This document shows positions 44,059-54,566 of a DNA stretch of 64,000 nt, piece by piece. The position numbers and the translations under genes were made by a program. Source of the DNA: Obelidium mucronatum (lineage: Eukaryota > Chytridiomycota > Chytridiomycetes > Chytridiales > Chytriomycetaceae); the NCBI GenBank assembly GCA_025765595.1, contig JAIVFH010000004.1, positions 434,001-498,000 of the forward strand, in the 5' to 3' direction. The number at the start of each line of letters is the position of its first letter. Position 1 is the stretch's first letter. The notes under the pieces were generated by a model. That model did no database searches. It worked only from the letters and a program-made list of their open reading frames with translations, and was not told the DNA's origin.

Positions 44059-45486
44059 TTAACTTTCAATTCTCCATTTACGAATTGTCGAATCAAAAGA
44101 GCCAGAATATAAGGACACTGCGGATTTTCCGCCATCTACTTGTGGTTCTTGCTCAAAGCACAAGGCTCGAATAATCCCTTCATGCCCAGAGATTTCCCCT
44201 AGTTTCTTGGCAACACCTTCTTCATTCATCAAAACTGAAATAGCATCATAGAGCATGATCTTGGAATCATCTGACGTAGCAGCTAATATAAGGTGCTTTC
44301 CAAGCGGTAAAAGGAGGCACCGTGGGCGACTGAATGAGTCTGCGACAACACCAAAACAATCTCCAATCCAGGACAGCACGAAAGGGGAAGAGACAGATGT
44401 TGAAGAAATTGAAAGACTCGCAAGGGGTTCGGCAGCAGCAGCAGCTTCGGCAGTTGTAGGAGGCGTTGTGGTTTTGAATTCAGTCAGTTGAGGCAATGCC
44501 AAGTTGTAGAGACATATCTTCCCGCTGGGTAAATCAGTGTATACTGCAAGAGTCCATGACGTAACAGATCCTGAAACAGACGGAGTCGAATCATTTGCCA
44601 CCACACTCATGTCCATTGGGGTAAATGAAATCCAATCGTCTCCATTTTTGTTCATACTGCAGCGCTGCCTGGTGGGTTCTTTTGACGGGGCATTATCCCG
44701 CGGCATATCAATCACATGCAGATTCGAGTCATTCCGCGAGCCAACGACAAACGACTCTGTTCCCGGCAGACACACGAGCGATTCCACGGCGCCCAGGAAC
44801 GTGAGGGAGTGGGCAATGCTGTAGTCGCCAGTGTGGCTGTCGCGCCAGTAGCACACGAGCTTCCAGTCGTAGCCGGCGGACAGCAGCCAGTTTCCCGACG
44901 CCGAAAAGGCGACTTTCGACGCGTACTTTGTGTGGGCGCGGAACTCCTGGCGCGGCGCGAGGCCCGGCAGCGCGAGCGTGGCGACGGCGCCGTCCATGCG
45001 CGCGACCGCGGCCTCGGCGCCGTCGCGACGGACGGCGACGGCGAGCGCCGGCGAGTGCGTTGGCGCGGCGCCGGCGCCCAGCGTGGCGGTCTTGTTGGCC
45101 AGCGTGGCGAGCACGCCATCGCGCGTGGCGGCGAGCGCGAGGACGGTCGCTGCGGCGGCAGTGGCGTGTGTGGGAGCAGCTGCGGACACAGAGACACCCC
45201 CGCACGCATCCCACGCCGCCAGCGCTTCGAGGCTGCGCGCATCGCGCGTCTGCGCCGCATTCTCCTTCGCCTTTGCCGCCAGGAAAGCCTCAACGACGGC
45301 AACAAGGTCCACGTCCAGACTGAGATACGCTGTCTGCACCTCCGCTTCGGCCGCAGAGGCAACAGCGCCACGCAGCTCGCAGAGCCGTGTTTGCGGCGAT
45401 ACTTCGAGGCCCTCCAGGTGCTTCAGCGCGAGATGCAGCGCTACATGCCGCGCGCTGCGCACAAGAAATGTGTTTGATTCCGACAT
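44059..45486 (-). CDS. WD40-repeat protein
   Basis: Single-exon protein of 475 aa. An Ala-rich, helical N-terminal ~120 residues (MSESNTFLVRSARHVALHLA) precedes a beta-propeller. Recognisable blades are FRAHTKYASKVAFSASGNWL then SAGYDWKLVCYW, a blade ending FVVGSRNDSNLHVID, then KHLILAATSDDSKIMLYDA, and last ISGHEGIIRALCFEQ ending SGSFDSTIRKWRI. Other blades are degenerate. WD40 proteins act as interaction platforms; the specific complex cannot be named. The start at 45486 is chosen over an in-frame upstream ATG at 45546, because the latter lies inside the neighbouring receptor gene. The 5' third is extremely GC-rich while the 3' half is not. It converges with alkaline phosphatase 1, 65 bp apart. 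Confidence 0.8.
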   Translation of the reverse strand: MSESNTFLVRSARHVALHLALKHLEGLEVSPQTRLCELRGAVASAAEAEVQTAYLSLDVDLVAVVEAFLAAKAKENAAQTRDARSLEALAAWDACGGVSVSAAAPTHATAAAATVLALAATRDGVLATLANKTATLGAGAAPTHSPALAVAVRRDGAEAAVARMDGAVATLALPGLAPRQEFRAHTKYASKVAFSASGNWLLSAGYDWKLVCYWRDSHTGDYSIAHSLTFLGAVESLVCLPGTESFVVGSRNDSNLHVIDMPRDNAPSKEPTRQRCSMNKNGDDWISFTPMDMSVVANDSTPSVSGSVTSWTLAVYTDLPSGKICLYNLALPQLTEFKTTTPPTTAEAAAAAEPLASLSISSTSVSSPFVLSWIGDCFGVVADSFSRPRCLLLPLGKHLILAATSDDSKIMLYDAISVLMNEEGVAKKLGEISGHEGIIRALCFEQEPQVDGGKSAVSLYSGSFDSTIRKWRIES

Positions 45487-45530
45487 GCAAAAAAAATAAA
45501 TAGAAGCACAAAACCAGCCACAGTGTTGCA
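45487..45530. promoter_or_regulatory. 44-bp bidirectional promoter region
   Basis: Only 44 bp separate the start codons of the minus-strand WD40 gene and the plus-strand receptor gene. The gap holds an A-run followed by aaataaatag. A similar ATAAATAG motif precedes the BAG gene start on its own strand (49080-49100). Confidence 0.45.
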
Positions 45531-46731
45531 ATGTCAAATGCTTCAAACCTGCCCGGCCCGCTGTCCAAGGACTTCATATACACTTTGACTTTCTCCCTGA
45601 TCGTGCCCACCAACATTGCCGCCGTGATTGCGAACCTGTGGGTTGCCATTACAATGGTCAATGGAAGACGGCGGCTTCTTTGCGATCGACTTTCCTTATG
45701 CATTCTTGCCCTTGTTGTATCATGCTGTATCAACAGCTTAATGGGGGCAGCCAACCCACTCATTCTGGAAATCGCATATCCTGATCGCAACCTTCAAGAG
45801 GATGACTTGGACTCCTTCAACAAGGCAACCAAAATCATGCCTTGTCTGCAATCTATAGCGCATATTGGTATCATTGGGTCAAACGTTTGTCTTGCTTTGG
45901 AGAGATACTTCATGTGAGAAGTGAGGAGAGGTAGCGACAGCACTCAAAAAACTTAAAAAAAAAAAAAAAACCAACCATAGGATACGTCAAGCGAATAACT
46001 CTACGAAAAACTACTTTGTCGGTATAATCTTCATGCTGACAAGTATTTCCATTCTTCTAATTTCTGCATATGTAACTACGGTATACATCCCTCAACGTCA
46101 CCAACCCAAGCACTTATCTTTTAAACCCCGTAGGACGTTTCAGCATTCCTTCCCGTTCAAAGTCCGCAGCACGAAATAGTTTTTTACTGCATGTGTTTCG
46201 TCTATTTGATGGGAGCAGTATCCATCGTTGCCTTATACATCTCGACTTTTACACACGTCAAGAAAGTACTATCAGAACTACCACCAGAAAAGGACGATAT
46301 AAAAAACAATGTGGTAAGCTTGTATATCTGAGAAAGCTTTATTTTACGAATCGGCTTACAATATCCATTAGAAACGCACAACTCTAATTTCTTGCGTGAT
46401 AATGAGTTCGTCTGTTTTAGTCGTATATGCTCCCGGACTGGTGTTCTTTATATCATCTCAAAGAATTGAAATTGGGGCTGATATAAGCATTCTTCTGTTC
46501 GAATTGGCTTCACTCGATTCGTTGATTACCCCTATTCTTGTCATTTACTGTGTACCTGCGATTCGCGAGGCTATCTTATCCTGTGGAAGAAGGCTTGAAC
46601 CTGTCATCTCCGTCGAGGATCAGAACACGCCATGTGTTGTTGAACTGGGTAGCATAAGCAGTGGCCCATCTTCGGAATCGAGCTTTATTGTTGCAAACGG
46701 TAATATGAGGGAATCATTGTTGAGAAAGTAG
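45531..46731 (+). CDS. Rhodopsin-fold seven-transmembrane receptor (class A GPCR-like)
   Basis: Four or five exons. Seven hydrophobic helices can be placed: LTFSLIVPTNIAAVIANLWV (TM1, with the N of class A receptors); CILALVVSCCINSLMGAANP (TM2); CLQSIAHIGIIGSNVCLALE (TM3), followed by ERYFM in the DRY position; FVGIIFMLTSISILLISAYV (TM4). The rest are MCFVYLMGAVSIVALYIS (TM5), then a KK-rich third loop; SCVIMSSSVLVVYAPGLVFF (TM6); and LFELASLDSLITPILVIYCV (TM7), whose PILVIY end matches the NPxxY motif. The C-terminal tail of ~60 residues is Ser-rich. No retinal lysine is seen in TM7, so it is not an opsin. Fungal class-A-like receptors are known in early-diverging lineages. Ligand unknown. 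Exon joins near 45917-45980 and 46125-46180 are inferred. Confidence 0.72.
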
Positions 46732-46792
46732 TCTTATTTTATTTAATGTGCATTTAATAATGATGAGTTTTTGGTGTTCTGTTTTTTTTTGT

Positions 46793-47640
46793 TCAAGCAA
46801 AAGCCGAGAGCTTCGACCCCAACACCACACTTGCACTGGCAGCCACGGCAACAACGGCTGCAATAACAATAGTCGTCCAATTCAAATCCAGTCCTTTCTT
46901 CGAAACCGGCTTCTTGCTGCCGTTTGGTCCCACAAATCTCTGCTCATCGCGTAAATAATACATTGCGAAAAAGTCATTCTGGATCCAGAGAAGCTTGCTA
47001 AACGCCCCCAAAACCTTGGCCCTCTTGGCAGCCATATCAGCGCCTTGCAACTCAGGCAAAGAATCAACAGTTTCTGCAATAAATCCATGCAACCAGCCAA
47101 AAAGCCCATTGATGTGCACGTATTCAACATTCACTCGCGACTTTTTGTCAGGCGTCGATGTATGGATCCGTCCCACGCGATCCAAGTAAGCAACGAATTT
47201 GGCATCGTATTCTGCCGTCACAAGTTTCACCAGGTATTTCCCCAAAAAGTCTTTGCGGAACTTGATTTGATCGCTTTCGGGGGTGAGGCCGTCGAGTGAC
47301 TTTGGTAGGGATCCGTGAAACCCGTAGTTTCTTTGAAGAAAGATTTCCTTTTGGATTTAAAAAATGAATATGATCAGTTATTTTTTTGTTTGGTTGATAT
47401 TATATCATTAAGTAGGTTGTATAAGTTTTTTACCTTTGTGATGTCAAATGAAAACAAGTGATCGTACACCGCATCGATAATAACAGGAACAAGAGGCGTA
47501 ATCAAAGGAGCCGCTCCCTTGACTGCAGCAATATCGGTTTCATCGAATCCGATAAATTCGGAAACGTATTCAAAACGATATTGGAGATCGGTGTACAATC
47601 TTTCACGATCGACTTGGCGAATTGTTGGTGAAGGGGTCAT
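46793..47640 (-). CDS. Tail-anchored protoglobin (globin-coupled-sensor type haem protein)
   Basis: Two exons with an intron near 47345-47435. The globin fold matches the protoglobin/globin-coupled-sensor family: RLYTDLQYRFEYVSEFIGF pre-helix region, ITPLVPVIIDAVYDHLFSFD, then FLGKYLVKLVTAEYDAKFVA. The likely proximal haem-ligand histidine is in VGRIHTSTPDKKSRVNVEYV, with the VHINGLFGWLHGFIAETV helices following. After KLLWIQNDFFAMYYL a polar linker leads to a C-terminal membrane segment (WTTIVIAAVVAVAASASVVL). This topology is a cytosolic haem domain anchored by its tail, without a signalling output domain. It might sense or transport O2, NO or CO. It converges with the receptor gene, 61 bp apart. 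Confidence 0.85.
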
Positions 47641-47897
47641 TTCTTTTTCCTTTTTTTCAATTTAATTTGGTATGTGACTGGATATGATGGAGGGGTAGAG
47701 TGCGCTATATATGTCATTTGGGACATTTTGTCATAATTTGAAGGTTATTTGTCGTTTTTCCATATGACATCATTAACCTTTTATTTTTAATTAAAAGCTA
47801 AACCCTTCTTTTTTATTTAAAATATCACAATACTATTTATTTTTTAAGATGCCGTTAGATTTGATTTGTTTTGCAGATATTTTTTTAAATCACTTTT

Positions 47898-49075
47898 TCA
47901 AAGACTCGAATTGAACGCTGCTTCAAACTCCTTGACTTTCTCCTTCATGGAGTCAACCCGATCCAACAATGCATTACACTTTTTCACACACTCTTTCCGT
48001 CTCATCCGGACAACTTCATCTCCTTCTGGGACTTTCACGCCATCCACTTTAAGCAGAACTTGGAGAATCAATTCACTCACACGTGCATGTGCGTCCTTCA
48101 CCTTCTTTTTCTGTACGGCATCCAAGGACGTTGTTTCAGATGGGAGTTGTGACGTGTAGTCAATCGCGGTTGTCATGTATTCCTCAACCAAGGGAATCGT
48201 TTGTGATGTAAGGGTTGCATCGATTTCAGAGAGTTTATGGAGCGCTGCTTCTTCAGGTGTCATGGTATGGATAGACGATGAGCTCCCTGTGGGTCCAGAA
48301 GGAATGGGTCCTGTTGGTGCTTGTTTCGTTACAGATGGTCTTGTCTGTTTTTTTTTTTGTTATCAGCCACCGTGCTACACGAAAATGAAGAATTCTCAAA
48401 CCTCAACGTCTCCAAGCATCATAATTTTTGATCCATTCTTGATTCCATAATGCTGTAAGCTTGCAGAGTGGTCTTTCATCATCACTGTAAAAAGAGGATG
48501 TGTCAACGACAACCAGAGAAAAATAAACGTCTTTTTCACAGTATGTATAAGGAGATGATTGAATAAAAAAAGAAGATAATTGGCAAGGGGGATGAGGGGG
48601 GGGGAGGTTGTTTCAACCCACCATACGATCCTTTGAAATCCTCTTGCCCCAACACATTCACCCGCGTCATCAAATCCGGCCTCGAAGTCGTTCGTTGCGG
48701 CATTGATTGATTCCGTTTGATAGTATTGTTTGCTGGCTCTACCCCGCCACCACCACCAAACCATTCGCTGACTGTAGACTTGATGGATCCAAAAAAGTCG
48801 CCAATTGCATCGCGATCATCCGCTGCATTCTCTGGCCGTTTCCGCTTCAATGCAGGAGAGTCTAGCAAGAAGGTGTGAGGGAGGGGGGTGGGAAGGGAAG
48901 GGGCTCTGGCAGGTTGGGGGTCAAGAAGAGCTGTACCTCCAGATGCCAATAACTTGATTCGATCCGCTGGAACTCCAGTTTCTTTCGAGCAACGAGCCAG
49001 TAAATCTCCCAATGTATCCGTCGCTGAGAGCGGGATCTCGAGTTTTCGGCCCTTGTGACTGACTTGGACAGACAT
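47898..49075 (-). CDS. BAG-domain Hsp70 co-chaperone with ubiquitin-like N-terminus
   Basis: Several exons. The N-terminus (MSVQVSHKGRKLEIPLSATD then TLGDLLARCSKETGVP) is the first part of a ubiquitin-like fold. Its expected end, DHSASLQHYGIKNGSKIMMLG, appears only after ~110 intervening residues containing KRKRP (possible nuclear signal) and WFGGGGG. The C-terminal three-helix BAG domain includes EEAALHKLSEIDATLTSQTI, YMTTAIDYTSQL, KVKDAHARVSELILQVLLKV and RRKECVKKCNALLDRVD, and contacts the Hsp70 nucleotide-binding domain to release ADP. Length and order match BAG1. The insertion within the ubiquitin-like domain could partly be retained introns; the frames there fit exons with GT..AG ends at about 48490 and 48605. 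Start 49075 is the first ATG. Confidence 0.8.
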
Positions 49076-49167
49076 GTACTATTTATCTCTATTTATTTTA
49101 AACCTTTACACAGAACTTTTATTATAAAACGTTGATGGAAAACTGGTGAAAAACAAAAACTCCAAAA

Positions 49168-50900
49168 TCAATAGATGGGTCCAGAGTTGGCGCTGATAGG
49201 ATATGAAACAACTGGCTTAGGTGCAATCGGTCTAATTTTCTTTTCGTCTGCGCCCAGCCCCGTCACAGCAGACCGTTTTACGCCACGTACCCCTACAGCC
49301 ATCTTCTCCTTTTCGACTGCCTTCTCTGCCACTTCAAGTCTCCTCTTTTCGACAATGCTCTCCTCAATAATTCGAACACCGTTTGCAAATGTTCCTTTTT
49401 TGAAGAACAGGAACCCAATCTCTGCATAACAGACTTCACAGACACCGTTGAAGATTGTGCAGTTGTCGTTCAATTTGGCCACGTTGTAGTACTGATGTGG
49501 ACTAAGCCAAAGATGATTCACAACTCCTTGCACGCTCAATTGCGCTCGCTGGCCGTTGCTTGGTGACTTTTCGTCTGCAGCTGGTTGCAGTCCATTTCTT
49601 CCTCTCGCACCAATCATTGGAACTGGCCCTTCATATATGATCGACGCAGGTAGTGTGTTGCTAGAATCAGTTATGGCCTGAACTACAGCCGGATCCACAT
49701 CATCACACATGACCATGATTCGTTTGCAGTAAGAGCAAACATTCCTATTTGGAAGGCATGGTTCTGGTGGAATAAAGGTGGTTGTAGGGATTGTGGGTGT
49801 GCTAGCTGGTGGCTTCGATTTCGCCAGGTCTGGCACCGTCCTTCCGGAGGTATCAGATGCTGGAGTCGATGAATTTGCGCTGTCGGATGATGCTGAAATT
49901 GCTTCGGCAGCACTTGATGCCGCCAAGCTGCCACCCACTATCACTTCCTGAAGCAGCCAGTTTTGATTCACTGTCAATGGTCTTTCGTAAATTATTCGGG
50001 AAGCCCAGACCACCAACTAAAACACCAAGTTCGAAAATCAGTCAAAATTTTCTGGCTTTTGAATGAAAAAAAACACACACCTTGGAATCATCGAAAGCCT
50101 GGTGTGCAGTAACGTTCATGAGCATTTTTCGTTCAAAATTCGGCGTGTCACAAAACCAAAAACTAGTTTTGAAAATTGAGATGGAGATCAGCAGCTAGAA
50201 CCAAAAGTATCCGCGTGGTTCAGAAATAATCGACTTACTATTTGAAAGAGTCTTGCTGACCAGTTCCAAGCATAAAGATGATATGACGGGTGAAGGAAGC
50301 AACCTTTTCATCTTCGATATATTCAAACAAGTTTCGACCAACAAGCCACGGACACAGTGATTTTCCTATCCGCTCTTTTGGCACGGTAGGACAGTTTTTT
50401 GACAACCACTTGTTCCAAGTGCCTGCAAGACACAAGTCAAAGCTTATTCAGTATTTTTTTTTGAGGCGCCGCCAAACACGCCTCTCCGAGACAAACTCAC
50501 CAGGATCCTTAAGCGTCAAGATGTTTCCCAGTTCGTCCGTTACATACATCATCTCTGGAAGCGGCTCATCGTCCTCGGGTTCCTCTTCCCCAACAAAAGC
50601 GGTTGTGCCTCCAGGGCTTTGCGATACGACTGGCGTCTGTCCTTCGAGTGGCGCGAGCCCAAACACGGCCATATCTGGCGAGTCCAAGTTGGATGATCCG
50701 CTGGGTGAAATCTCCTTTGACGGAGACCCTTCTGAGAAAGCAGAGTACGAGTGTGGTCCAGAGGTGCTGCTCGGCCGCGCTGCTGGGATCGACACTGTCT
50801 CGGGTTCGACCACGTCTATGGCCCAGGGCATATGCAACCGCTGGCTCAGGTCGCCCTTTGGCGGCGCCCGGCTGTAAGTGTGCGGGTGGTGGTTTTGCAT
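49168..50900 (-). CDS. Hypothetical protein with paired CxxC motifs and PAS-like segment
   Basis: Not recognised by name. Four exons from 50900 (MQNHHPHTYSRAPPKGDLS). A Ser/Pro-rich N-terminus leads to a PAS-like start (LPEMMYVTDELGNILTL). After an intron come WNKWLSKNCPTVPKERIGKS, CPWLVGRNLFEYIEDEKV and FTRHIIFML. The exon boundary at 50239 joins Y to FWFCDTPNFERKMLMNVTAH, and the next intron joins SK to VVWASRIIYERPL. A disordered Ser/Thr/Pro stretch separates this from two CxxC pairs ~110 residues apart (CSYCKRIMVMC and CEVCYAEI), which could bind one zinc. The PAS-like part resembles fungal proteins with a degenerate PAS fold that lack a clear cofactor site. A charged helix (EKRRLEVAEKAVEKEKM) lies near the end. 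Confidence 0.6.
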
Positions 50901-51090
50901 TTTTTTTTTTTTTGAATTTTTTGATTTTTTAAAGGTTTTTCGATCTGGTTCGTGCAAATCGGGTTGAAAGAGAAGATTGGGAAACAAGTCCAACAGATAC
51001 AACAGCGGGCGCTGCGACAAATCGCGTTGCGGAAAAAATTCTATATAATTCGTGGAAAAAAAAGGAGAAAAACTATAGATGGCTTCGGAA

Positions 51091-54000
51091 TCATGCCCTC
51101 CTATCATCCTCCGTCCAGCGCGCAGATGATGTCCTTGGTGTGATGACAACAGGGCTCTTTTGATTGTAGTATGGCGAAGTGCCAGGTGCACCAGTTGCCG
51201 CCCCAGGCGTCATCAAGTTTGACCCAGACGGTCCCGGAATACGCTCTTGGCTTGAACTTCGGGGAGCAGCAGGAATAGGAGATCTACCCAACGACCCAAC
51301 CATTCTAGTCAAAAATCCACCAGCCTTCGACCATGTAGTATTACTATCATCAAGGGGACCTCTAGGAACACCTGCTCCGACTCCTCTGGGTAACGACGCG
51401 CTTACAAAAGGCTCTACACCGTTGGCAGGAGTTCTTCGCGGCAAGGAAGCAGTTCTCAGTGGTCTCCCATACTCATCCACAATCCCAACAACAACACCGC
51501 CTTCCTCCCATGTATTTGGGGGGCTTTCCAAGACGCCTCTACCTCCTGGAACCATGCTCTGATTCTCGCTATACTCTCCATATACATCAACACCCGTTTC
51601 TTCATCTCCACTCAAGAGTAAAACTTCCTCCTCCACTTGTGTACCCAAACTCAACCTCTTTGCAAATTCTTCAGCCTCCATCGCAGTCATTGTAGGAGAA
51701 GGCGTTGTCGGCGTCGTTGTTGTCGTTGGCGTCATAATGGACATGCGGTTCTTATTCTTTGGAGTAGGAAGTTCGAATTGATACTCGTCGGCATCAAAAT
51801 CGCTCTCGCCCTGACTAATTGCGCTTGTCGTGCTTGCTGTAAACGCGATGCTCTTTGCACTGAATGCTTCAATGTCATCGTTGAAGGTTACTTGCTTTTT
51901 CGTTGTGGGTGTTGTAGGGTCTTGTTCGACTTCGAATTGCGATTCATCAATTGGTTCGGGTGTGTAGTAGGAGGCTTTGGCGACAGATACATGGACTTCA
52001 TTGAGTTTTTGTTCGTCGTTGTCGTGTTGTTGTTGTCCAGCAGAAGCAAAAAACTCGTCGTCTTGTTCATAGCTCAAAGAGGAAACTGGAATTTCATCAT
52101 CATTGTATTCTTGTTGAGTAGCGAGACTTGATGTTGGAATGGGAACCGTCGGTCGCGAAGGTGGCGGTGGCCGGTTTAGAGAAGATCCTGGAATCCCACT
52201 TCCCCATTGATTGTTTGAAATGTCTGAAGCTGTATTGACACTTGGATTCACACTTCTAAGTCCTCCATATGGTTGGCGAATTTGCTGAGGAGGTGGCAGT
52301 TGGCCTGCAGGAAGTGGGGGCAGTGGCGCATTGTTTCTTGTTGGAACAGGACGACGATCCAAACTGGCACCAATCCCAAATCCACGACTCAGAGGAAGAA
52401 GCGCTTTCGTAAATTGAGGTTGAACAAAGATGCGCTTTGGTTGCTGGGAGTTGCCACGCTTGGGAATAATTGGTGCATACTGTGGGGACGGGATTTCCGT
52501 AAGGTTGAGCGATTGAACGATACTTTGACGACGCTCTGTATCTAAAATAGTTGCTACATCGGTAGAATCCAATCGTTTAGGGATTGATGGCGAAACAACT
52601 GTTGGCGACAAGTTCCCAAGCTCCGCAGCAACAGTAACAGCACTAACAGTACGCTGTGGAATAACAGGCGAAATAACACCCGCCGCCACAGGACTCGGTG
52701 GAGCCACTGGCTGAACCGGAGGAGGTGCTACAACAGGCTTTGGCGCCGCTGGCTGAGGTTTCACTTTCGCATCACTGCGATACATTGCAACAGCCCCATA
52801 CCCGTCTTCATCCTGATCCCCACCTTTTTTAGTCCGATTCGTCATACTCATTTCTTCATCCGTCCCCGCCGCAACCCAATCCTTCAACCCAATACGAACA
52901 AGCTTCTTCGCACTAAACAAACAACTCACTGTCCCACCCACCAAAACACCCATCTGCTCAACACGATCCATCAACTTCTCCATATCCATCCGTCTCTCTT
53001 CTTCATCTTCATGGTAGTCTGGAACCAAAGGCGGCGGCCCACCCAGTTCAAGTGCCGGCTGAACAACCGTAATCGGAATATTCATGAACCCCATTCGAAG
53101 ACCATCCGACAATTGAACATACCCGCCGTCCACGTGATGTAAATGGTGCGCATGTACGGGTTTCATCATTCTCCCGAGACTTCCGGATTGAGGTGTGCGG
53201 TATGTGACTGCAATCTCGAGACTGTTTTCAAGCGCCCAAGAACCGAGGTTGGAAGCGGTTGGGTATGGGATTGATGTTAATGGTGGGAGTGTGATTTGGA
53301 GAGTTTGGGCTGGGGCAGGTGGGGTTCCTGGCGCGGGTTGGGGGAGAAATAGAGTGCGTGAAGGTTGGGGCTGGGTGTTTTGATATGGTGTGTATAGGTG
53401 AGAATGTTGAAGGGTTGGGATCTCAGGTGCACTCCTGCGATTTGTTGCATTTTTTAGAATCCACACGCATATTATGCTAAAAAGGAAGAAAACAAAAAAA
53501 TGAATACATGTGACGGTATCTGAAAACGGGACGAACTGTGATGGTATCAATTTTGGAGAGTTCAATCGTTCCAGCGATCAACTGCAACTTGAAATCGTAC
53601 GGGATAGACGATCCGAGGAGGTAGTACTTTGGCGCATCCCAAATCTTGTAGCGAAATGCACCTAATCAAATATATCACTTGTTAAGGCTGAAATCGTTGG
53701 CAAGACTGTGGTCGTGCTTACCTCCTCCCAAAACTCCGTCTCCCTTCAAAACTTCATCTTTAGCAATATCGCTGCGCAGCCCTTTAACCAGCGGAATAGA
53801 AGCCGACACCACTTGATATGCAGAAACAGCAAAGCTCTCAAATGAAAGCATGGCCATAACTTCATACTGGGGAAATCTGACTAAACCTGGTCTGGAAGTC
53901 TCCCCTTGCTGCAACTGATCAGCACAATGCGGGCAAGAAGAGTCCAATGTGTTTGAACTCGAAGCAGATGCTGTCATTGAGGGCGGCAGATCGCTGCTTA

Positions 54001-54489
54001 GCTTGAACCGGAATGGAAACTGCATGCTATTTGGTTCAAAGTGGTTGAATTAGCGTCAAAACCCCAGTTTCAGAACCACAACACAACTCACAAAGAAGCG
54101 CCTTGCTTTAAAGCAGTGTCAAAGATCCGATCGTTCTCGTTGAAATCATCATCCAAAGTGTGATCCTCGTTTCCGGTTGAAACGTCAGAACAGAAGGACC
54201 ATACATTTTCCCTTCGATTCGAGCTGCCACCACCATTCAGATTCAGTGTGTTTAGGCCTGTGTTGTTGATAGCCGTTGATCGCCAAAGGACCAGAGGCTC
54301 TGATGAGTAGAAGAAGGCATCGCCACTCTTTCCAACAACGACAGCTTCAAGAGACAGCGGCTTGAGTTCTTCTCGGTTGATTCGACTCTGTGCATGCATT
54401 AGCAGCGGCAGACTAATCCGCACGCTGCCTTCGCAATATGAACTGGAACTGTCGCTGCGAAGTACAGTGTCAATCACACTCACTTCCAT
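51091..54489 (-). CDS. Arrestin-domain protein with long disordered tail
   Basis: At least four exons. Exon 1 (from 54489, MEVSVIDTVLRSDSSSSYCE) contains VRISLPLLMHAQSRINRE, a typical first arrestin strand pair. Exon 2 has FPFRFKLSSDLPPSM (the conserved arrestin [LF]PF-x-[FL]-P-x-D-LPPS block) and VRFPQYEVMAMLSFESFAVS. The next exon has IWDAPKYYLLGSSIPYDFKL and TIELSKIDTITVRP. The last long exon starts with the arrestin C-like ASNLGSWALENSLEIAVTYR and MGFMNIPITVV. Then ~550 residues of disordered Pro/Ser/Thr/Glu-rich sequence follow. Arrestin-related adaptors recruit ubiquitin ligases to membrane cargo. No PPxY motif was found, so Rsp5 recruitment is not shown. Exon edges near 53470-53520 are approximate. 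Confidence 0.75.
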
Positions 54490-54566
54490 TATTTTGGTGT
54501 GGAGCAAGAAAAATTCAATATGAGTAAAAACCTCGAACGACACGCTCTTTTATTATTGTTTCATGA

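Noticed and set aside
44716..45499. Plus-strand frames opposite the WD40 gene
   Set aside because: Shadow frames of a GC-rich coding region; the minus strand has clear WD repeats.
45487..45546. In-frame upstream ATG extending the WD40 protein
   Set aside because: It would place the WD40 start inside the first codons of the receptor gene and add a hydrophobic, Cys-rich stretch unlike a propeller N-terminus; the ATG at 45486 is more natural.
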